64,000 bases of DNA. Source: JAHBXL01 sp038247555. Lineage in GTDB: Bacteria; Planctomycetota; Phycisphaerae; Phycisphaerales; UBA1924. This document shows positions 1-9,180 of the stretch, piece after piece. Both the position numbers and the translations under genes were made by a program. The notes beneath the pieces are model-generated. The model was not told the DNA's origin and ran no database searches. It was given only the letters and a program-made list of their open reading frames with translations. The stretch spans positions 1-64,000 of the forward strand of contig JBBRUT010000001.1 in assembly GCA_038247555.1 (NCBI GenBank). Direction: 5' to 3'. Position 1 is the first letter of the stretch; each line of letters opens with the position of its first letter.

Positions 1-1
1 C

Positions 2-289
2 GCGGTGAGCGAAGGCGCGACGCAACTCACCCCGGCGAAGTCGCCCGAAGCCAAACCAGTTGAGCCGACGGAGGGAGCGACAGGTGCGCGTCCTGATGCC
101 GGTGGCAATGCGGGGGGTGGTGCGGGCAGCGGTGCGGGCAGCGGTGCGGGGCCTGAACCAGAACCGGAACCCGAGCCCGAACCCGAGCCAGAGCCCGAGC
201 CAGAGCCAGAGCCGCAGCCAGAACCTGAACCGGCGACGCCGCCGGCGCCACCCGCGCCGGAGACTCTTGGCTTCCGGGTTAGCGCGTGA
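2..289 (+). CDS. C-terminal end of a Pro-Glu-repeat protein (cut by left edge)
   Basis: The reading frame is open from the first bases and ends at the TGA at 287-289, so this is the tail of a gene that begins outside the window. A GTG at position 5 could serve as a start, but nothing there looks like a ribosome binding site. The visible part is low complexity: a Gly/Ala/Ser stretch, then about a dozen Pro-Glu dipeptides, then a Pro/Ala-rich end. Such tails are usually flexible or wall-spanning linkers. The gene lies directly ahead of a type II secretion secretin on the same strand, so it may be a component of that system, but the visible part does not identify a family. Confidence 0.6.
   Translation, partial: AVSEGATQLTPAKSPEAKPVEPTEGATGARPDAGGNAGGGAGSGAGSGAGPEPEPEPEPEPEPEPEPEPEPQPEPEPATPPAPPAPETLGFRVSA
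152..232 (+). repeat. Hexanucleotide tandem repeat encoding (Pro-Glu)n
   Basis: Imperfect repeats of a six-base unit (CCNGAR pattern) encode alternating Pro and Glu. They are preceded at about 118-150 by nearly three copies of a 12-base unit encoding Gly-Ala-Gly-Ser. Both could change copy number by slippage without shifting the frame. Confidence 0.8.
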
Positions 290-354
290 TTCATGCCTTG
301 ATGATTCAAATGTCCCCCTGCCTTGCTGAAGATATGGGCCGCGAACTCGGCCTT

Positions 355-369
355 GGAGTCCATAAGATG
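355..369 (+). promoter_or_regulatory. Ribosome binding site deciding the gspD start
   Basis: GGAG at 355-358 stands eight bases ahead of the ATG at 367. The protein read from this ATG begins with a classical signal peptide. An earlier GTG at 286, overlapping the stop of the preceding gene, would put 27 non-signal residues in front of it. Confidence 0.6.
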
Positions 370-3033
370 ACGCTGGAACTTTGCCCAACGCGTGTCCGAC
401 TGAGTGTCGGAACAATTCTGCTGTGTGTGGGGATTGCGGTGAGCGCGGCGAAAGCGCAGAACGGTTCAGCACCAGCGCCGGCGGCGGCGGCTCCGGCCGC
501 GCCGGCGGCGGAGACACCCGCGGCCGTGGAAGCAAAGCCGGTTGAGTCGTTTGACGAGCGTGGACGGCGTGTTGTGTACGGCGAGCCGATGGCGCTGGCA
601 TTCAAGAGCGCGCGGGTGGAGAACGTGATCCCGTTCATTGTGGAGACGACGGGGAAGGTGGTTCTGCCGCAGCCGGATGTGCTGAGCCGTCCCATCACCG
701 TGCTCAACGACCGCCCCATCCCCCGCGAGCGTGCGCTGGACCTGGTGTTCATGGCGCTGCAGCAGAACGGTATTGCTGTGGTGGAGACTCCGGATCTGAT
801 CCTACTGAGGGATATCGGGGAACTGGATCGTCAGGATGTGCCGGTGATCGGTCCGGATACGCGCTTGGAGAAGCGGACGGATTACGGGACGATCGTGGAA
901 AAGGTGTTTGCGCTCAGCTATTCCTCGGCGGAAACGCTGGGTGAGGTGGTGAAGGCGAACCTGCCGAGCTTTGCGAAGATCACGGTCGATCCACTGTCGA
1001 ACCAGATCGCGGTGATGGCGCATGTCGGTCTGTTGCAGCAGATCGAACGGAAGGTTGAGTTTCTCGATCAGCCATCGGCGGCGTCGCTGCTGACTGAGAC
1101 GTTCCATCTGCGGTATGCCGATGCGGAGCAGATCGCGACGAACATCCGCGATCTGTTTGCCCAGACCGCCGCGAACCGCGGCCAGCAGGGAAATCAGAAC
1201 CCATTCCAGCAGATGTTCCAGCAGCAGCAGCGCGGCGGGCAGCCGCAGCAGCAGGGGCGCGGCGGGGCACAGAACACGCGCGGCGGTGCGCAGGCGGCCC
1301 AGGAGGGCGGCGCCGGTACGAGCGCGAACCTGCGGGTGACGGCGAACTCGCAGCAGAACGCGGTGACGGTGCTGGCGGAGAAGCAGATTCTCGAACAGAT
1401 CCGGGCGCAGATCGCGGATTCGTGGGACCGGCCGGTCCGTGAGGACACGGTTGCGCCGCGGATCTATGACCTGAAGAACTCGGATCCCATCAAGATGCGG
1501 GATGCTTTGCGAGAACTGTTTGGCCAGCCGGGGACGGGCGGGGGCTCGGCGTCATCGGGGGTTGGCAGGCTTGCGGGGCAGTTCTCATTTGAGGCTCTGC
1601 CGGAGCAGTCTCGGCTGATCGTCATCAGCAAGTCGCCTGATAACCTCGACACCATCGACAAGTTCGTGGCGGATCTGGATCAACCTCAGACAGCGGGCCT
1701 GCCGCAGATCGTCGAGTTGAAGCACGCGACGGCGGAGGAGCTGGCCGAGCAACTGAACACGCTGCTTTCGCAGGAAGGGACGCTGGCGCAGATCCCCCGT
1801 CAGGAAACGGGGCTGACAGAGGGCAGCGCGGGGGCATCTCCGTTTGCGTCGGATCAGGCGACGACGACCAACAACCAGCAGGCAGCGGCGGGGACGATGC
1901 AGTTCTGGTGGCAGCGGGCACGGCCGCCGACAACGACGGCGGGGTCATCGAACCTGGTGTCGAAAATCCGCATTGTGCCGGTGTGGAGGCAGAACGCGCT
2001 GATGATTCTGTCGCCGCCGGAGTATTCGCAGTCGATCGTCGATCTGATCGCGCAGCTCGACAAGCCGGGGCGACAGGTGCTACTGAAGGCGGTGATCGCG
2101 GAGATCAGCCTTGAAGATGCAACGGCTCTGGGGCTGCGATGGTCGAACTCGCCGATCACGCCGACGCTGGCGGATAACTCGGTTTCGCTTGGGGCGAACA
2201 CGGCTGGCCAGGATGCGGGCGGGATCTTTACGGGTACGCAGAACAACCTGCTGCCGGGGCTGTTTGATACATCGGTCCTGAACGTGGGTGTGAACCTGAA
2301 CCTGCTGCTGCAGGCCCTGGCGCAGAAGACCGGGGTGAACATCCTGTCAGAGCCGCGGATCTTCACCAGCGACAACCAGGAGGCGGAGTTCTTTGCCGGT
2401 CAGGATGTGCCGTTCATCACGGACTCGCAAACGACGGATAACGGGGCCCTGACCCAGAGCTTTGACTATCGGGCGGTGGGGCTTGCGCTGCGGGTGCGGC
2501 CGCGAATCACACCCAAGCGGGATGTGGACCTTCGGATCAACCTCGAGCTGTCGAGCCTTCAGCCCAATCAGACGCTGTTCGGCGGGTTCATCGTGGATCG
2601 CCGCGAGACGACGACCCACCTGATTGTCAAGGACGGCCAGACGGTCGTGGTTTCAGGAATCGTGCGATCCGAAGATTCCGACATCCTGCGGAAGGTGCCG
2701 CTGCTGGGTGATATTCCGCTCATCGGGGCGTTGTTCCAGTCGACGGAGCGGACCAAGTCGACGACGGAGATTGTGGCGTTCATCACGCCGATCGTGATCG
2801 AGAACCCGGAAGAGACGGACTCGGCGACGAAGCCGGATCGGGACCGCCTGCGGGAGCTTCGCAAGGAGCTGGGCAAGGAGGTTCCGGAAGGTCCGAATCC
2901 GGATTCCCAGGTTGTGCCGACGCCGCCCGACGCTACGACGCCGGGCGTGAAGGACGAAGCTGTGCCGGCAAAGGCACCGGCTAGGCCGGCGAAGAAGAAG
3001 ACAGTGGAGCCTCGCTACGGGTATGAGCCCTGA
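367..3033 (+). CDS. gspD: Type II secretion system secretin GspD
   Basis: This is the outer-membrane secretin through which folded periplasmic proteins leave the cell. From the ATG at 367 it has 888 residues. Residues 1-30 are a signal peptide ending in SAAKA. Next come an N0 domain and repeated N1-type ring domains, interrupted by a Gln/Gly-rich linker at about 272-318. The secretin barrel spans about 570-810, with recognisable stretches KAVIAEISLEDATALGLRW, ILSEPRIFTSDNQEAEF and VPLLGDIPLIGALF. A Pro/Lys-rich tail of about 75 residues follows. The length exceeds the usual 650-750 because of the linker and tail. Other gsp genes would have to lie upstream of the window or elsewhere. A type IV pilus PilQ is less likely, because three N1-like repeats without an AMIN domain favour GspD. 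Confidence 0.92.
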   Translation: MTLELCPTRVRLSVGTILLCVGIAVSAAKAQNGSAPAPAAAAPAAPAAETPAAVEAKPVESFDERGRRVVYGEPMALAFKSARVENVIPFIVETTGKVVLPQPDVLSRPITVLNDRPIPRERALDLVFMALQQNGIAVVETPDLILLRDIGELDRQDVPVIGPDTRLEKRTDYGTIVEKVFALSYSSAETLGEVVKANLPSFAKITVDPLSNQIAVMAHVGLLQQIERKVEFLDQPSAASLLTETFHLRYADAEQIATNIRDLFAQTAANRGQQGNQNPFQQMFQQQQRGGQPQQQGRGGAQNTRGGAQAAQEGGAGTSANLRVTANSQQNAVTVLAEKQILEQIRAQIADSWDRPVREDTVAPRIYDLKNSDPIKMRDALRELFGQPGTGGGSASSGVGRLAGQFSFEALPEQSRLIVISKSPDNLDTIDKFVADLDQPQTAGLPQIVELKHATAEELAEQLNTLLSQEGTLAQIPRQETGLTEGSAGASPFASDQATTTNNQQAAAGTMQFWWQRARPPTTTAGSSNLVSKIRIVPVWRQNALMILSPPEYSQSIVDLIAQLDKPGRQVLLKAVIAEISLEDATALGLRWSNSPITPTLADNSVSLGANTAGQDAGGIFTGTQNNLLPGLFDTSVLNVGVNLNLLLQALAQKTGVNILSEPRIFTSDNQEAEFFAGQDVPFITDSQTTDNGALTQSFDYRAVGLALRVRPRITPKRDVDLRINLELSSLQPNQTLFGGFIVDRRETTTHLIVKDGQTVVVSGIVRSEDSDILRKVPLLGDIPLIGALFQSTERTKSTTEIVAFITPIVIENPEETDSATKPDRDRLRELRKELGKEVPEGPNPDSQVVPTPPDATTPGVKDEAVPAKAPARPAKKKTVEPRYGYEP

Positions 3034-3060
3034 GCTGATGGGGCAGTTTGACGGTCCTCC

Positions 3061-4356
3061 ATGGTGCGAACCATCGCAAGCGCCCTGACACTTGCCGCGA
3101 TCGCGGCGACAGGGGCATCGTGCGCCTCGCGCCCGCTGGTGCCCGAACCGGGGGAGGTGTATGCACGCTCGGGGGTGAGCCGGGCGCGGCCGGTGTTGCC
3201 GCCGGATGCGCATTCGGAGGCGGGGGCGGCATGGCTGCGTTCGCGGCGGCTGGTTTCTCTTGGAGATGTTGAGTACGACGGGCTGGCGTTGCCGCTGATC
3301 TCGCCCGATGCGCGGTTCATTGCCACGCAGGTGGGGCCGACACCGTCGTGGGAAACCGTGCTGGCGGAGCCGGGGGCGGTGGCGTCGGCAGGGAAGATTC
3401 GCGTGCTGCGAGCTTTGCCTGGGGAAGCCGCGCCGCTGCGGCTGGAGTATGAACTGCCGCGGGGCGTGCTGCTCGGGCGTTCGGTCTCACGGAATGGCTT
3501 TGTGGTGGAAGTGCCGGCCACGGGTGCATCGCGGCGGGGTATCGGGGTCGTGGAGTGGGAGACGGGGCGGGTGGAACGGTTGACGGGGGAAGAGGCGGAT
3601 TGCGCGTTTGGGACGCTTGGGCCGCGGGGGGAAGTTGCATATTGCCGGCGCGAAGTGGGCGGGAGCGCGTGGTCCGTAGTGCTACGGGACGCGGATGGCG
3701 CAGAGCACATCGCGGCGATGCCGGGGCAGTCGCTGGTGTTCCCGCAGATTGTGGACACGCCGCGGGGACTGGTGATCTACGCGCTTGTCGTCGCTGGGGA
3801 GGGTTCGCGCAGCGAGCCGCTGAAGCTCATCGCGTTTGCGGCGCAGAGCGGCGAGGAGCCTGGAAGACTGATGTCGCTTGGGAGCACTGCGCTTGCACCG
3901 GCATCGACGATGTTTGATGCCTATCAGAGCGTGGCGGCACTCCAGACAGGCGGCGCAGGATCGGCTGCGTCGACGGATGCCAGCGTGGTGGTGTTCTCCG
4001 CGTTGCATGACGCCGCGGCCATAGCGAGAGTGGATGAGAAAGGAGAATCGGTCAAGATTCGCCCGTTGGTGCCGGGGACATTCTCGGCGACACTTTCAAG
4101 CTTCGGCGGCCGAGAAGGGGTTGTTGCATGCACGCTGGCGGACACGTTTTATCTGGATGTGCCGGGGAGGCGTGCCGCGGGGGGGGGCAGGGAGACTACA
4201 TATAGACCGGCCCTGGTCTGGCCCCGAATGGGGGTCATCCGGCGAACTGGGGATGCGGAATGGCCGTACTGCGCATTCTTTATGGAGACGGGGGGGGTGG
4301 GGAATCGGCTGGAGGGGGTGTTGGTGGGCGGGTTCGAGGCAGGGAAAGTGGACTAA
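3061..4356 (+). CDS. Putative lipoprotein of unknown function downstream of gspD
   Basis: A 431-residue protein starting 27 bases after gspD and probably co-transcribed with it. The N-terminus is a short hydrophobic signal with a possible lipobox (GASC, Cys at residue 21), so it may be lipid-anchored. The body has many short beta-type segments with Gly/Arg turns, which suggests a beta-propeller-like fold, but I recognise no family. The last 60 codons contain a run of nine G (4179-4187) and one of eight G (4290-4297). A length change in either would alter the C-terminus, so the annotated end should be treated with care. Confidence 0.6.
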   Translation: MVRTIASALTLAAIAATGASCASRPLVPEPGEVYARSGVSRARPVLPPDAHSEAGAAWLRSRRLVSLGDVEYDGLALPLISPDARFIATQVGPTPSWETVLAEPGAVASAGKIRVLRALPGEAAPLRLEYELPRGVLLGRSVSRNGFVVEVPATGASRRGIGVVEWETGRVERLTGEEADCAFGTLGPRGEVAYCRREVGGSAWSVVLRDADGAEHIAAMPGQSLVFPQIVDTPRGLVIYALVVAGEGSRSEPLKLIAFAAQSGEEPGRLMSLGSTALAPASTMFDAYQSVAALQTGGAGSAASTDASVVVFSALHDAAAIARVDEKGESVKIRPLVPGTFSATLSSFGGREGVVACTLADTFYLDVPGRRAAGGGRETTYRPALVWPRMGVIRRTGDAEWPYCAFFMETGGVGNRLEGVLVGGFEAGKVD

Positions 4357-4486
4357 ATCGGTTTTTGATAGGGTTCATGCAGTACTTAATCGCTGTCCCA
4401 ACAAGGATTTATAGCCACTTTAGGGGTTGTGCGGGCGAAACCAGTGTTAGGACCGCGCAAACTCCGCTTCGATTTCAAATAGACGG

Positions 4487-4515
4487 TTGACACTCCCCCG
4501 AGCTTGATGTATCTT
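4487..4515 (+). promoter_or_regulatory. Strong sigma-70-type promoter for the secreted protein at 4579
   Basis: A perfect -35 box TTGACA (4487-4492) is followed by a 17-base spacer and TATCTT (4510-4515), which matches four of six consensus -10 bases. Transcription would begin near 4522, giving a leader of about 57 bases. The only gene downstream before the terminator at 5408 is the 264-residue secreted protein. Confidence 0.7.
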
Positions 4516-4578
4516 CTCCCTCGTCGTTGTTGTGGCTTTTAAGTACTGCCCTCAATCCAAGATTCGAAGGAGATTCCT

Positions 4579-5373
4579 GTGAAGAAGATTGCTCTGTCTG
4601 TTCTCGCTGTCGTTGCTTTCGCTGGTGCGGCCAACGCCCAGAACACCATCGAGTTCCGCTGGGTCGAGCGTTCCGGCCAGGCCTCGATCGCCCCCGGTGC
4701 AGCCCCCGCTGCTGCGGCGAACACGAACAGCAATACCGACGCGACCATCTGGCTCGTGCTCGAGGCCCGTCTGAACACGACCGATCCGAGCATCCGCGGC
4801 CTGGCCGGCGGTGCGGGTTCTGTCTCCACAAATGATCCCCAGGGCAACAATGCTTGGAAGCTCACCGGTTCTGGCCGTATCAACAGCCAGGCTGGTGCGA
4901 CTTCCTCCCCCGGCTTCGTGTTCCCCACGGCCCTCCCCACGCAGCGCGGTATTTTCGAGCCTTTCCGCCTCGTCGCCAACCTCGGCGAAGTCGCGACCGG
5001 TGTCCCTGATGATGCAACGGTGAGCCCCGTGAACGCCAACATCGGCCAGATCGCGTTCGCCACCGGTGGCTCGGCGATCGGCGCCCTTGTCGATGGCGAT
5101 GCGACCGAGGCTCAGTTCGGCCGTAACAACTTCATCCCCGTCTACACGTTCCAGATCGACTTCACAAACTTGGCTGTTCGCTCGGTCATGTTCACTTCTG
5201 ACATCTCCTTCGTCGCTTTCAGCATGTTCGATGCCAACAACATTCCCAACACAGTTACTGGCGTTCAGAGCCTGCCCGTTCCGGCTTACACCGTGTCGAT
5301 CGTCCCCGCCCCCGGCGCGGCCGCTCTGCTCGGCCTCGGTGGCCTCCTCGCTGCTCGTCGTCGTCGCGCCTAA
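4579..5373 (+). CDS. Secreted protein with PEP-CTERM-like C-terminal sorting tail
   Basis: A 264-residue exported protein. It starts at GTG 4579 behind an excellent ribosome site (AAGGAG, six bases away). Residues 1-20 (MKKIALSVLAVVAFAGAANA) are a signal peptide. The mature part is rich in Asn, Thr and Ala and looks beta-sheet-rich. The C-terminus has a short Pro-Ala-Pro-Gly motif, a hydrophobic helix (AAALLGLGGLLAA) and a run of Arg, the three-part layout of PEP-CTERM/exosortase substrates as found in planctomycetes. It has its own strong promoter and a perfect terminator, so it is probably an abundant single-gene transcript. Its molecular role is unknown. Surface or matrix location after exosortase-type processing is an inference; no exosortase is in the window. 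Confidence 0.75.
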   Translation: MKKIALSVLAVVAFAGAANAQNTIEFRWVERSGQASIAPGAAPAAAANTNSNTDATIWLVLEARLNTTDPSIRGLAGGAGSVSTNDPQGNNAWKLTGSGRINSQAGATSSPGFVFPTALPTQRGIFEPFRLVANLGEVATGVPDDATVSPVNANIGQIAFATGGSAIGALVDGDATEAQFGRNNFIPVYTFQIDFTNLAVRSVMFTSDISFVAFSMFDANNIPNTVTGVQSLPVPAYTVSIVPAPGAAALLGLGGLLAARRRRA

Positions 5374-5407
5374 TCAGCCTTCGGCTTCGCTAACAGTTTG
5401 AATCTCG

Positions 5408-5447
5408 CAGGAGCTTCGGGTGTCCCCCGAAGCTCCTGTTGTTTTTT
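5408..5447 (+). terminator. Rho-independent terminator after the PEP-CTERM-like gene
   Basis: A perfect 13-base-pair stem (CAGGAGCTTCGGG against CCCGAAGCTCCTG) with a five-base loop is followed directly by TTGTTTTTT. It lies 35 bases after the stop codon at 5373 and works in the plus direction only. Confidence 0.93.
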
Positions 5448-5534
5448 GCGGAGGGCACCACTTTCCTCAAGCAACCACAAACCCACCAAAACAAGCGGGT
5501 CTGCGCGCAACTTTGTCTTCTCATCCACCGGCCA

Positions 5535-6272
5535 CTACTCAAACCGCACGCGGTTCCGCAGCACACCAAACCCTCCCCCACTCCTTACCCCGCTGATCTC
5601 CACCTCCACCACGTCCCCGTGCTGGAGCCACTGTGGGGGCGTCCGGGCCATCCCGACCCCACCCGGTGTCCCCGTCAGGATCACCGTCCCCGGAAGCAGC
5701 GTGAGGCCCTGGGAGAGCTCGCTGATGAGCGTGGCCACCGGAAAGAGCATGTCGCTGGTCGGGGCTTCCTGCATGACCTTGCCGTTGACGCGGGTGGTGA
5801 GGCGGAGGGCCTGGGGATCGGGGACGGCGGCGGCGGGCACGAAGTTGGGGCCGAGGGGGCAGAACGTGTCAAAGCTCTTCCCCCGCCAGAACTGGCCACC
5901 GGAACCCTGCTTCTGCCACCACCGCGCCGACACGTCGTTCGCGCAGCAGTACCCCAGCACGTGGGAAAGAGCTTTCTCTCGCGGCACATCGCGTGCCGCC
6001 GTCCCGATGATCACCGCGAGCTCGCCCTCAAAGTCCACCTGGTCCCCACCCTTCGCCGGATCCTGACACGCCTTGGGAACGACGATGTCGTCCCCGCAAA
6101 GCACCGCCGCGGCGGGGTTCTTGGTGAAAACCAGAATGCTCTCGGGCGGGGCGAGGCCCTGCTCCTTGGCGTGCTCGGCGTAGTTTCGGCCGATACCCAG
6201 GAAGGTGTGGAAGGGGATGGTGGCGGCGTTGGTGCGGACGCCGACGCCGAGGGAGGTGCGGAGGAGGTTCAT
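5535..6272 (-). CDS. Fumarylacetoacetate hydrolase (FAH) family protein
   Basis: A 245-residue member of the FAH/2-hydroxyhepta-2,4-diene-1,7-dioate isomerase superfamily, which cleaves or isomerises beta-keto-acid type compounds with a divalent metal. Metal ligands fit Glu82 and Glu84 in the VDFEGELAVIIG stretch and Asp113 in CANDVSAR. The N-terminal GIGRNYAEHAKE and the later LLPGTVILTGTPGGVG are hallmark segments. The length is typical of the single-domain catabolic or acylpyruvase-like branch. It stands alone on the minus strand, so the substrate cannot be read from its neighbours. Confidence 0.88.
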   Translation of the reverse strand: MNLLRTSLGVGVRTNAATIPFHTFLGIGRNYAEHAKEQGLAPPESILVFTKNPAAAVLCGDDIVVPKACQDPAKGGDQVDFEGELAVIIGTAARDVPREKALSHVLGYCCANDVSARWWQKQGSGGQFWRGKSFDTFCPLGPNFVPAAAVPDPQALRLTTRVNGKVMQEAPTSDMLFPVATLISELSQGLTLLPGTVILTGTPGGVGMARTPPQWLQHGDVVEVEISGVRSGGGFGVLRNRVRFE

Positions 6273-6322
6273 GGGCGAGGAGTGTACTGCGGTTCCGGGA
6301 GGCGGTAACTGAGTCAGAGGGC

Positions 6323-7924
6323 TCAGTTCTCTTCGGGGGCCGGAGCGGGCGAGAGTTCGACGTTCTGGTTCGCGGCATCTTCGGCCGCAGTCGGGGGCAC
6401 CGACGGCGCATCCGGGTCCGGGGCTTCGGGGAGCGGCCGCGGCAGGTTGTAGACGAAGTCGAGCGGGCCGGTGGCCCGGAAGGGTGTGACCGGATGCCGA
6501 TCGCCGGGAGCGCCGGTGTAGCCCTGGTTGTCCACGCCGTCTGGACCGCAGGAGTACAGCAGGTAGCTGCGGCGATGCGGGTCGGCGGCGGCATCGAGCA
6601 GGCGATAACCGAAGGGCTTGTCGTTCACAGAATCGAGCGGAAGAGCGGGGAGAAGGCTCGGGGCGAGCGCGGCGAGAGAGTCGGGATAGGAGCCGGTGCG
6701 GGCGCGGTAAATCTCCAGCGCGAGCATGATGCGCGTGGCGGCGAGCTCAGAAGCGATCTGGTCGTTGGATTCGAGCGCCTTGCCGACCGCCGGGACCATG
6801 AGTTCCAGAATCTTGAAGCGATCGAGGCCGGAGGTCGGCTCCGGTCCGGTGAGCGCAGAGCGCTCGGTCCGCGTCATGGATGAGAGCTTGACGAAGTAGT
6901 CGTAGATCTCGTTGGTCTTGTCCTCGGTCTCGCGGCGGCTGGGCTGGATCAAACCGAGGACGTTGAAGGCGCGGCTGCCGCCGGAGGTGACGCCGGGCCC
7001 GCCGATGGGGGAGCCGAGTTCTTCACCGAGGCTCGCCGCGGCGGAGGGAAGAAAGCGGCCATCGCCGCTGCCGTTGTCGCTGTAGGTCCGCTGGATCATG
7101 TCGAGCGTTGAGAATCGCTCGCCGTCGAACGAGCCCGCGGCCGAGGGGAGCTTGTGGCTGTCCATCGCGGCAAGGAGGTCCAGGGCGATCTGCTCGGACA
7201 GTGGTTTCTCGGTGATTTCCTTGCGGAGTTCGCTGCAAGCCAACGCGTTGATCGCGACGGCGACAAGGTTGTCGATGAGCGTGGTCTGAGAGCCGATAAG
7301 GCGGGCACTGGCGAGCATTTCCTGGAACGCGGCGAGGCGCTTGGCTTCGTCGCCCGCCTGTGCGGCGAGGAACATGCGGGCGGCGTTCATGCGGGCAAGC
7401 TGGCGGGCGTGGCCGAGTTCGGGGAGGAGGGTGAGCACGAGCGGGCCGCTGGAGGGGTAGAGCCTGGCGGCGTAGGGGATGGGCGGAAGCTTTGCAAGCT
7501 CATCGAAGCCGCCAGCGGCACGGAACTCTTCGAGCCATTCGAGGCAGACTGCCCGGGCCTGGTCGGCGGTGAAGGTATCGCGCCGGGGCTTGGCATCCGG
7601 GGAGTAGAGGAATGTGAAGTCGAAGGTATCAATCGGGAGATCGGGGTGTCGGGCGGCGACGACGGTCCGCGCGGCCTCAAGCTTCGCGGCGATCTCGCTG
7701 ATGAGGCCCCAGTTGTCGGGTGCATCGGCGGGCATGTTCTGGCGCGTGCGGGCGAGCTCGTTCGCCTTTGCGCCGTAGTTGATGCCGATCGTGGGGTTGG
7801 CGGTGATGAGGGTGATAAGGAAGCCCGCGACGAGAAGAAGCAGCAGGAAGCTCGCGATCAGCACAATCTTGATCGGCGTGAGCCAGGGCTTCTTGGTCTG
7901 GGCGGCGTTGTGCCAGGGGTCCAT
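6323..7924 (-). CDS. Membrane-anchored protein of unknown function
   Basis: From the ATG at 7924, which has GGAG seven bases ahead, the protein has 533 residues. One strong hydrophobic helix at about 19-42 follows a short Lys-containing head, so the bulk probably faces the periplasm. The body is mainly alpha-helical. Near the C-terminus it carries YLLYSCGPDGVDNQGY, a segment that recurs at the ends of many planctomycete secreted proteins, including pseudopilin-like ones, and looks like a small Gly/Asp loop. The tail is Pro/Ala/Glu-rich. I recognise no enzyme motif. It stops 50 bases before the FAH gene, so the two may share a transcript. Confidence 0.6.
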   Translation of the reverse strand: MDPWHNAAQTKKPWLTPIKIVLIASFLLLLLVAGFLITLITANPTIGINYGAKANELARTRQNMPADAPDNWGLISEIAAKLEAARTVVAARHPDLPIDTFDFTFLYSPDAKPRRDTFTADQARAVCLEWLEEFRAAGGFDELAKLPPIPYAARLYPSSGPLVLTLLPELGHARQLARMNAARMFLAAQAGDEAKRLAAFQEMLASARLIGSQTTLIDNLVAVAINALACSELRKEITEKPLSEQIALDLLAAMDSHKLPSAAGSFDGERFSTLDMIQRTYSDNGSGDGRFLPSAAASLGEELGSPIGGPGVTSGGSRAFNVLGLIQPSRRETEDKTNEIYDYFVKLSSMTRTERSALTGPEPTSGLDRFKILELMVPAVGKALESNDQIASELAATRIMLALEIYRARTGSYPDSLAALAPSLLPALPLDSVNDKPFGYRLLDAAADPHRRSYLLYSCGPDGVDNQGYTGAPGDRHPVTPFRATGPLDFVYNLPRPLPEAPDPDAPSVPPTAAEDAANQNVELSPAPAPEEN

Positions 7925-8127
7925 CGGGAGGCTCCGGTGTGTCGAGCGGGAAGCGGCACCGTCGGTGAGTACTGATGGAACAGGTAAGGCCGAGGAAGGT
8001 GGCGGCGTTGCGGAGTGAGTCCGTGCGAAGAGATCACGCAAACAAAGGTTCGCAGACCCCCTTCAGAAGTTCCCAGCACTCCGCGTCGCGACGGTGCCGC
8101 GAGAGCGGTGCCTGAAGGCCGGGCTGC

Positions 8128-9180
8128 TCAGTTCTCAACCGCCCAGCAAGCCACATCCTGCCGGTCGCCGCGAGGGCGGAGGATCGGGCGTTCGACGCGG
8201 CAGCGGTCCATGACCAGGGGGCACCGGCCGGCGAAGGCGCAGCCCTTGGGCGGATCGAACGGGCTGGGGACATCGCCCTGCAGGATCGTGAGCGGGCGGG
8301 ACTCGCGCTGGTCGGGGTCGTCGATGGGGTTGGCGCCGAGCAGGGCGCGGGTGTAGGGGTGCTTAGCCTGCGCGTGGAGGTCATCGCACGGGAGAGACTC
8401 GACGATGTGGCCGAGGTACATGACCAGCACACGGTCGCAGAAGTGCTCGATGACTTTGAGGTCGTGGCTGATGAAGAGGATGGTGAGGCCGAACTCGCGC
8501 TTGAGGTCCATCATGAGGTTGAGGACCTGGGCCTGGATCGAGACATCGAGCGCGGAGACGGGCTCATCGGCGATGAGGAACTCGGGTTTGAGCGCAAGGG
8601 CGCGGGCGATGCCCAGTCGCTGGCGCTGGCCGCCGGAGAACTCGTGCGGGAACTTGTCCTTGGAGTCCTTGCGCATGCCGACCTTGGCGATGATCTCGTC
8701 GATGTAGTTTTCCGTTTGCGCTCGCCCACCCGGGACAACCTTGTGGAAGTCGATCGCTTCCTGCAGCAGCTTGCGGACGGTGAGCCGCGGATTCAGCGAG
8801 GAGTAGGGATCCTGGAAGATGATCTGCATGCGCCGGCGGAAGGGCATGAGCTCGGCGTGGGAGAGCCGGGTGATGTCGGTGCCCTCGAAGGTGACGCTGC
8901 CGCTGGTCGGCTCGCTGAGGCGGATGATGGCCTTGCCGAGCGTTGATTTGCCGCAGCCGGATTCTCCGACGACACCGACGATCTCGCCGCGATTGACATC
9001 GAAGGAGACGCCGTTCACGGCGTGGACATTGCCGACGATTCGGTTGAGGACCCCGCCGCGGACGGGGAAGTGCTTGACGAGGTTGCGGACCGAGAGGAGC
9101 GGCGCGGCGAAGCTTTCACCAGGTGGCGGAGCTGGCTCGGGCAAGGGGGCTGCTGCGAAGGACGGAGCGCGTGTGATCAT
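8128..9180 (-). CDS. dppF: Peptide ABC transporter ATP-binding protein, DppF/OppF type
   Basis: Second ATPase of a dipeptide/oligopeptide importer, 350 residues from the ATG at 9180, which overlaps the stop of the preceding dppD-like gene by four bases (ATGA). It has a Walker A (GESGCGKST), a Q-loop (FQDPYSSLNPR), the signature SGGQRQRLGIARAL, Walker B (FLIADEPVSALD) and the H-loop (FISHDL). The C-terminal oligopeptide-transporter extension has PPKGCAFAGRCP and further Cys residues typical of the iron-sulfur/oligo_HPY domain. It closes the five-gene transporter operon. Confidence 0.92.
   Translation of the reverse strand: MITRAPSFAAAPLPEPAPPPGESFAAPLLSVRNLVKHFPVRGGVLNRIVGNVHAVNGVSFDVNRGEIVGVVGESGCGKSTLGKAIIRLSEPTSGSVTFEGTDITRLSHAELMPFRRRMQIIFQDPYSSLNPRLTVRKLLQEAIDFHKVVPGGRAQTENYIDEIIAKVGMRKDSKDKFPHEFSGGQRQRLGIARALALKPEFLIADEPVSALDVSIQAQVLNLMMDLKREFGLTILFISHDLKVIEHFCDRVLVMYLGHIVESLPCDDLHAQAKHPYTRALLGANPIDDPDQRESRPLTILQGDVPSPFDPPKGCAFAGRCPLVMDRCRVERPILRPRGDRQDVACWAVEN

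Noticed and set aside
286..366. Earlier GTG start for gspD overlapping the preceding stop
   Set aside because: It adds 27 residues before the signal peptide, while the ATG at 367 has a good ribosome site.
5470..5510. Possible minus-strand terminator after the FAH gene
   Set aside because: The stem is short and mismatched, and the U tract is interrupted.
7290..7300. CCGATAA match as a sigma-28 -10 box
   Set aside because: It lies inside a coding region with no fitting gene downstream; a similar chance match is near 18550.
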